The position numbers and the translations under genes were made by a program. From positions 1 through 11,369 of the forward strand of contig JADFQR010000017.1 of the NCBI GenBank assembly GCA_022561735.1: a stretch of DNA of 11,369 nt, given 5' to 3'. This document shows positions 6,647-11,369 of this stretch, in pieces. This DNA comes from Chloroflexota bacterium. Lineage in GTDB: Bacteria > Chloroflexota > Dehalococcoidia > UBA1151. The notes under the pieces were generated by a model. It was not told the DNA's origin. It did no database searches and saw only the letters and a program-made list of their open reading frames with translations. How positions within the stretch are numbered: the first letter of the stretch is position 1; each line of letters begins with the position of its first letter.

Positions 6647-9316
6647 TCAGCCTTCCGTTTCTGTCGACTTCAAACTTGAGTACAGCGGGCGCTCCATCGG
6701 CTCAGCCATCACAACCCTGAGGGGCGGTCTTGGCCTGACGTGTACCAGGCGCAGAAGTGAACGGCGAACCAGGGCCCAGCGAACCGCGGGCCACTCTGAC
6801 CTGACCGCTTCATGTACCGCTTCCGGAACCGGGCGGCCGCCGTACGCTTCTAGCTCAAAGGCTCTTGCTATCGCCTGGGCCCCCTCGTCGGCATCACGAG
6901 CAGATTCACCAAGCCGGAGTGCGTACTCCATCGGCGTCTCCGGCCTGCGCCTGCCCGCCCCGGCAAGCCAGCCTAACCGGGACATGCTTGCGTAAGCGCG
7001 GCCGGTAGGGGACATCGCCCAGAAACGCCAGCGCCACGCGAGCACGCTCCCGGACAGCGCCAGGATAGCGCCGAGGCCGACGATGAACGGCCAGACCGGG
7101 GTTCCCGAGTCCCGGTCCAACAGGCTGAGAAGCTCATCAAGGTCAGGGCCGTCGCCGGTCCCTTCCGGTAGCTGGCCGACTTCCGAAAAGTCGTCCCGCC
7201 CGGCGGCGAATGTGGATGTACCACCCGAAGCAGGCACCCCTATTGTTGGAAGCGCGCCGCGCACAAGTTGCGGCTCGCCGGGCGTGGACTCCATGTCAAT
7301 CCAACCGTAGCCGGGGAAGTAAGCTTGAGCCCAGCCGTGGCTGTCGACGTCCCGGATCAGGAATCCGGCGCGCGCCTCGTCAAACGTGCCTGACTTGAAT
7401 CCAGACACCATGCGCGCCGGCACGCCCTGAGAACGCAGCAGCACAGCCAGGGCTGATCCGAAATACTGGGAGTAGCCCTTGGGAGCCAGATCGTCACAGA
7501 CCAGGCCACCGCCATCGCCCCCGGGGCACGGTTCCAGGGCGGTATCAAACAGGAAGTAAGCCACGCCGTCCCGCTCAGGTCCGGGGCCTTCGATCTCCTG
7601 GCTGTACCCGAAGCCACGGAGATACTCCACGACGGCGTTCACCTTTTCGTACGGAGTGACAGCGCCGGCCGCCGACACCAGTTCTGCGGCTAACCCGGCG
7701 ACATCCGCCGGAAGTGTGTCAGGCAACTGGAGGTAACGGTCCGTGACCCAGAGCGGGTAATCAGTTCCTGCGACATTGAGCTGCGCATCGGTGGCCTGCG
7801 ATACCAACCGCCTTATGAGGACCGGCTCATCGGGCTGCGCGCGTTCTTCAAACCGGACCGCAACCTGGTCAAAAACCGGCTCGGTGATACGACCCACGCG
7901 GACCCATTTCAGGGCCTCGTCCTTGTCCTCAAAGTCGATAATTTCGAGGTCAGGGGGCAGAAGGTCTTCGATCACGTCCTCGACCGGGTCAGTCACCTGG
8001 AAATTCGGGTCGAGATAGACCTCCCGGAGACTGTCGGCGTAGAGACGAACGTCCGCGGGAAGATTCGGGTCGAGCGCTCCCTGGACCATGTTCAGCTGGA
8101 CCTCGAGTGGCGGCAACTCTTCAGAAATATAGGGACGATCGACGCTGAGCGTATAGTCGCCGGGAATGGCGAACCCGAGTTCAGCCTCTTCCGAAATGAT
8201 GCGCTGCTCGATGGCGATCCTCTCGAGCAGTGTTCCTTCAAGAGGCAATGACACAGCTGGATCGCGCCTGACATCGACGACAGGCCCGGCATGCCAGCCC
8301 TGTGATGTGTAAACGGAGTAGGTACGCGCCGGATTGAGCGTCTCGTAACGCGACTCAAGGAAAAAGAGGGGCTCGTCGTTGAACCGGATCCGGCCCTTGA
8401 ATGCGAGGATACGGTCAAAGGCCCCCAACTGGCCCGATCCAACGCCGCCGACATTTGGGAACAACCGCAAAGCGTGGTCCTCCAGCCTGTCACGGAACGG
8501 GTCCTTCATCGCCCCCCAGGCGCGGTCCAGCACTTCAGGCCTGAACTCGTACAGCGGCGCAAGTCCGGCAACCAACACGACGAGCACGCCGATCACCATC
8601 GGCGCGGCGATGCTGTCCAGGCTGATGCCGTGGGAGTACTGGATCCCATCGCTATCCCACCGGCGACGAGTGTTGACAAGAGTGAGGTGGGCGAACATCG
8701 CGATCGCCAGCACGGCGAACAGGTAAAAGGTGAACTCGAACTCGCCAAACCTGTAGCTCAGGTTGGTGATGACGGTCATGCCAAGGATGAAAGATGGCGC
8801 CCACGGTGACTGCCACTTGAACAGGCTCCAGCCCGCGGCGTAGGCAACGATCCAGGCGATTATGGAAAGGAAGACGCTGAACGGCAGCGGGTCGTTGCTG
8901 ATCCCGTTGTTAAGTGCGAGGTCCATCCAGATATCAAGCCGGTTCAAGGTGTCGCCGAACCGGGCGATGACGTTCGCTCCGTCCGCAGCGGACGATACCT
9001 GCCAGATCGCGAAAACCACCCCGGCAAGGATCCCGACGAGGTGACGCAGGGGCCACGGTCCCCGGGGGCGAGCGAAAGCGATGCCCAGCGCCGCGCCGGC
9101 GAGGACCGTCCAGATCAGTACCGGGGAGTCTCCCCAATCAGCCAGCTGGACGGACCAGGCGACGACGATCACCATGAGCCCCAGAAGGGCGTAGCTGATC
9201 AACCCTTCCAGTCCCCGAACACCCATCACCCGGCCAGCAAAGACCACCCCGCGGCGGGTAGACCCGATCAAATCAAACCGGTTTCCGTCCGAGAGGCGAA
9301 GAGTCTCCACCCTCAT
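6647..9316 (-). CDS. Transglutaminase-like membrane protein (TgpA/DUF3488 type, DUF4129-like tail)
   Basis: This 889-residue protein has seven predicted membrane helices at about 38-57, 65-83, 92-109, 146-165, 172-188, 195-213 and 236-255. A large extracytoplasmic part (about 260-740) contains the transglutaminase-like core, an eighth helix lies at about 742-764, and a cytoplasmic tail contains ETPMEYALRL, typical of DUF4129. This order is the standard one for TgpA-type proteins in MoxR/DUF58 operons. The core reads GYSQYFGSALAVLLRSQG, DSHGWAQAYFPGYGW and IDMESTP. His660 is present, but Ser616 stands where the catalytic Cys is expected, and Glu676 replaces the common Asp. A 20-residue insert with Cys597 and Cys607 precedes Ser616. 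The enzyme may therefore be inactive, a binding domain, or use another nucleophile. The ATG overlaps the stop of the DUF58 gene by 4 bases and has a good ribosome binding site. The exact substrate is unknown. Confidence 0.88.
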   Translation of the reverse strand: MRVETLRLSDGNRFDLIGSTRRGVVFAGRVMGVRGLEGLISYALLGLMVIVVAWSVQLADWGDSPVLIWTVLAGAALGIAFARPRGPWPLRHLVGILAGVVFAIWQVSSAADGANVIARFGDTLNRLDIWMDLALNNGISNDPLPFSVFLSIIAWIVAYAAGWSLFKWQSPWAPSFILGMTVITNLSYRFGEFEFTFYLFAVLAIAMFAHLTLVNTRRRWDSDGIQYSHGISLDSIAAPMVIGVLVVLVAGLAPLYEFRPEVLDRAWGAMKDPFRDRLEDHALRLFPNVGGVGSGQLGAFDRILAFKGRIRFNDEPLFFLESRYETLNPARTYSVYTSQGWHAGPVVDVRRDPAVSLPLEGTLLERIAIEQRIISEEAELGFAIPGDYTLSVDRPYISEELPPLEVQLNMVQGALDPNLPADVRLYADSLREVYLDPNFQVTDPVEDVIEDLLPPDLEIIDFEDKDEALKWVRVGRITEPVFDQVAVRFEERAQPDEPVLIRRLVSQATDAQLNVAGTDYPLWVTDRYLQLPDTLPADVAGLAAELVSAAGAVTPYEKVNAVVEYLRGFGYSQEIEGPGPERDGVAYFLFDTALEPCPGGDGGGLVCDDLAPKGYSQYFGSALAVLLRSQGVPARMVSGFKSGTFDEARAGFLIRDVDSHGWAQAYFPGYGWIDMESTPGEPQLVRGALPTIGVPASGGTSTFAAGRDDFSEVGQLPEGTGDGPDLDELLSLLDRDSGTPVWPFIVGLGAILALSGSVLAWRWRFWAMSPTGRAYASMSRLGWLAGAGRRRPETPMEYALRLGESARDADEGAQAIARAFELEAYGGRPVPEAVHEAVRSEWPAVRWALVRRSLLRLVHVRPRPPLRVVMAEPMERPLYSSLKSTETEG

Positions 9317-10746
9317 CCGCTTTCTCCCGCCGAGGCGCCGGAGGACGGCATGCGGTCCGCCGGGTTGACCGAAGAATCGTTCGCAGCACGCATCGATTCG
9401 CCTGATCCGTCTCGCGCCACATGGGTCTCTCTTACCGGTTCCGCAAGCGCGTTCGCCAGCGGAACGCCCTGCTTCACCGAGTAGGTCCGGATCCCGGACT
9501 GGACCAGCGCCCTGAGTACGTCATGATTAGAATCCGCGTCTGTCCCGGTCCGCTGGCCGCCATCAAGAAACGACTCTCTGTCCAAGAGCGCCACGGTGAC
9601 GTTCACGCCGCGTCTCGCAAACCCCTGCAGAGCCGCCACCCATTCATGGGATCGCGCGGCCGTTATCACCACCAGCGCCGTGTTGGTCCCGATCTCGGGG
9701 TCAAGTTCTGCGAGCGCGTCAACCAGCGCCACGTCGCCCTCTGGCCTGCCGGTGGCGATATTGCGCGTGATCGACTCAAGCTGGCCCCCACCGCGAACAG
9801 GAGGCGACATCATCGGGTGGCTGCCATACGAGACGTAGCCGACAGGGAGTTGCATACCGAGATACTTCTCGACGGCCGAGACGGCGATGGTGGCCCCGCA
9901 CTCGTCGGCGGAATCGGCGTTCTTTCCGGCGACCGTCGAGGCATGCTGATCAAAGATGACCCAGACCTCTCCGGCCTCCCCCTGGTCGAAAAGTTTGACC
10001 ATTAGCCGGGATTGCCGGGCGGTGCTGGGCCAGTGGATCCGGCTCATGCTGTCTCCGGCCACGTAGTCACGCACCGACGAGACGTGAGGCGATACCAGGT
10101 GCGTCCGCCGGCGGTGCCCCGAGTCGCCGCTCAGGTTGAGGTGCGCCATCGCAAAATCCGGAATAGCCACCGCCCGGGGGTACACGAGGAGGCGATCTGC
10201 ACCCTGAAACTCGCGGGAGGTCGGGAACAGGCCGAACGGGTCCGCGGACCGGACGACCAGCGGGCCAAGTGTGAACTCTCCCCGTTGCGACATGGGAGCG
10301 TTCACTTCAAATCGGCGGTGGACGATCATGCCCGGCATATCGACGATCCGGCCCGCACGAACGCCCGGGATATCGGTCATTTCCTCGATCTCGATCCACG
10401 GGTTTGGCAACCCGCCGTGGTTGGCGATATCGACCATTTCAGACAGTTGCTCCCCGACGCGCATGGGCCTGTTTGGCCGGCGCACGGAGGCCTCAATGCG
10501 GGCGAATCCTATGCGAGACCATACGAAAGCGACGGCCAGCATGATGACGAGCACGTAGCCGAGCCGGATGGACAGAGAAAACCCGGTCCCCATCCCGGAC
10601 ATGAAGGTCAGGATCGTTACCAGGACAAGCGCGCCGGCCCGTCGATGCTCGCCCAGCCAGGCGCCTGACCGGGGCAACCACCCTCCGCGGCGCCTGTCCG
10701 GGGACTCTGAAACCGGATCCTGTCGAGTCGGACGGGCTGTCAGCAC
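9313..10746 (-). CDS. DUF58 domain-containing protein
   Basis: This 477-residue protein has a charged, Arg-rich N-terminus and two membrane helices at about 37-56 and 62-79. A beta-rich region includes SADPFGLFP (167-175). The DUF58 signature VRDYVAGDSMSRIHWPSTAR lies at about 225-244, with MVKLFDQ right after it. Then comes a von Willebrand A-like strand, VWVIFDQHAS (261-270), in which the metal-site pattern DxSxS is degenerate. DUF58 proteins regularly sit between a MoxR ATPase and a transglutaminase-like protein and are presumed partners of both at the membrane. The start is a GTG at 10746, 9 bases after the stop of the ATPase gene, with a purine-rich AGGG stretch upstream overlapping that stop. 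The 3' end overlaps the next gene as ATGA, which implies coupled translation. The final 50 or so residues are Ser/Ala/Arg-rich and probably disordered. The family is certain, the biochemical role unknown. Confidence 0.9.
   Translation of the reverse strand: MLTARPTRQDPVSESPDRRRGGWLPRSGAWLGEHRRAGALVLVTILTFMSGMGTGFSLSIRLGYVLVIMLAVAFVWSRIGFARIEASVRRPNRPMRVGEQLSEMVDIANHGGLPNPWIEIEEMTDIPGVRAGRIVDMPGMIVHRRFEVNAPMSQRGEFTLGPLVVRSADPFGLFPTSREFQGADRLLVYPRAVAIPDFAMAHLNLSGDSGHRRRTHLVSPHVSSVRDYVAGDSMSRIHWPSTARQSRLMVKLFDQGEAGEVWVIFDQHASTVAGKNADSADECGATIAVSAVEKYLGMQLPVGYVSYGSHPMMSPPVRGGGQLESITRNIATGRPEGDVALVDALAELDPEIGTNTALVVITAARSHEWVAALQGFARRGVNVTVALLDRESFLDGGQRTGTDADSNHDVLRALVQSGIRTYSVKQGVPLANALAEPVRETHVARDGSGESMRAANDSSVNPADRMPSSGASAGESG
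9324..9328 (-). promoter_or_regulatory. Ribosome binding site for the transglutaminase-like gene
   Basis: On the minus strand GGGAG sits 7 bases before the ATG at 9316 and inside the end of the DUF58 coding region. It supports the 4-base overlapping start rather than a later Met. Confidence 0.55.
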
Positions 10747-10755
10747 GGCACAGCC

Positions 10756-11369
10756 CTAACCCTGCGCCGGACCGCCGACATCAGCTCCCGGGACCGGGAC
10801 GGAGTCGAGCACTTCTCCAACCAGTTCCTCGCCATCTACGCCGCGCATTCGCGCCGCGGGCGAGATGATCAGACGGTGCGCCATCACGGCTACCGCAATG
10901 GCCTTTACGTCATCCGGTGAGATGAAGTCGCGCCCGCCGATCATGGCGCGCGCCTGCGAACCGCGCATGAGCGCGAGCGACGCCCGTGGCGATGCGCCGA
11001 GCATAGCGTCCGGGTGGTTCCGCGTAGCGTTCGTCAGGGCGACGATGTATTCCTTAATCAAGTCATGGACGTAGATCTCACGCGCCGCTATCTGGAGCTG
11101 GACGATGTCGTGCGGGTTCGTCACCGGCATCAACTCGTCGATAGGCTCCACAAGCATCTGGTTGTTCAGGATGGCGATCTCTTCGTCCGGCGCCGGGTAG
11201 CCGATGCGGACACGCAGGAAGAACCGGTCCAGTTGCGCCTCGGGCAGCGGGAAGGTGCCTTCGTACTCGATCGGGTTCTGGGTCGCCATCACCATGAACG
11301 GGTCTGCGAGCCGGTGCGTCACGCCTTCCCCGGTCACCTGCCGCTCGCCCATGCCTTCCCGGCGAGCGG
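10756..11369 (-). CDS. MoxR-type AAA+ ATPase, C-terminal part (partial)
   Basis: The reading frame is open to the right edge, so about the first third of the gene, including the Walker A and B motifs, lies outside the window. Visible are GERQVTGEGVTHRL, the sensor-1 region ATQNPIEYEGTFPLPEAQLD, the following DRFFLRV with the arginine that serves as finger, and the C-terminal lid with sensor-2-like GASPRASLALMRG and SPDDVKAIAVAVMAHRL. These are hallmarks of MoxR AAA+ ATPases, which act as chaperones that mature or insert cofactors or assemble partner complexes, usually with a VWA or DUF58 partner. The Met at 11352 is internal, because the conserved ERQVT block normally follows about 120 residues of ATPase core. 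The gene ends with TAG, 9 bases before the DUF58 start. The codons at the very edge (reading A-R-R-E-G-M before GERQ) differ from the usual LLEAM pattern. The family call is strong. Confidence 0.92.
   Translation of the reverse strand, partial: ARREGMGERQVTGEGVTHRLADPFMVMATQNPIEYEGTFPLPEAQLDRFFLRVRIGYPAPDEEIAILNNQMLVEPIDELMPVTNPHDIVQLQIAAREIYVHDLIKEYIVALTNATRNHPDAMLGASPRASLALMRGSQARAMIGGRDFISPDDVKAIAVAVMAHRLIISPAARMRGVDGEELVGEVLDSVPVPGADVGGPAQG

Noticed and set aside
6558..6995. A 145-codon plus-strand frame in the convergent gap
   Set aside because: Most of it is antisense to the DUF4129-like tail of the transglutaminase-like gene; the product is Arg/Ser-rich with no family resemblance.
7208..7216. 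A near-match to a DnaA box (TGTGGATGT)
   Set aside because: Two mismatches and inside the coding region of the transglutaminase-like protein; such partial matches are common.
10012..10668. A 218-codon plus-strand frame opposite the DUF58 gene
   Set aside because: It is antisense to a gene with a clear DUF58 signature, and its composition (His, Arg, Pro rich) is that of a shadow frame.
6647..11369. The MoxR-DUF58-transglutaminase operon as a new defence or secretion system
   Set aside because: This three-gene arrangement is widespread and already known; nothing in the window adds a nuclease, toxin or other effector. Only the Cys-to-Ser change is unusual.

Overview
The window is GC-rich, roughly 60% or more by eye. 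Genes are tightly packed and several use TTG or GTG starts. The mix of a FolC/FabF pair, a zinc-ribbon RDD membrane protein, a dnaE with a full set of PHP metal ligands and a long linker, and a MoxR-DUF58-transglutaminase operon fits a free-living bacterium. My best guess is Chloroflexota (Dehalococcoidia-like). That placement is inference from protein style, not from a marker gene.

Left arm (1 to about 6520, all + strand). The window opens in the last 74 codons of a folC-like gene. It continues with fabF (fatty acid elongation), a small zinc-ribbon/RDD membrane protein, a 261-base regulatory-looking gap, dnaE (replicative DNA polymerase III alpha) from a TTG start, and a small DUF2007-like gene 9 bases behind dnaE. 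The gap before dnaE holds a perfect consensus DnaA box, a nested inverted repeat and a plausible sigma70-type promoter. It is the most interesting non-coding stretch here.

Right arm (6647 to the end, all - strand, convergent with the left arm). Read in its own direction it runs moxR-type AAA+ ATPase (cut by the window edge), a DUF58 protein, then a large membrane protein with a transglutaminase-like domain (TgpA/DUF3488 type with a DUF4129-like tail). The genes are 9 bases apart and then overlap by 4 bases (ATGA), so they are almost certainly one operon. Such MoxR/DUF58/transglutaminase operons are widespread. They are generally thought to act in envelope or protein assembly, with the MoxR ATPase as chaperone, but the exact role is not settled. 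The notable point is that the transglutaminase domain has Ser where the catalytic Cys is expected.

The 130 bases between the two converging arms (6517-6646) carry GC-rich hairpins that could end both transcripts. I see no tRNA, rRNA, CRISPR array, insertion sequence or phage gene. Most of the window is ordinary core and household content. I do not see a clearly novel multi-gene system, and the findings are local oddities.
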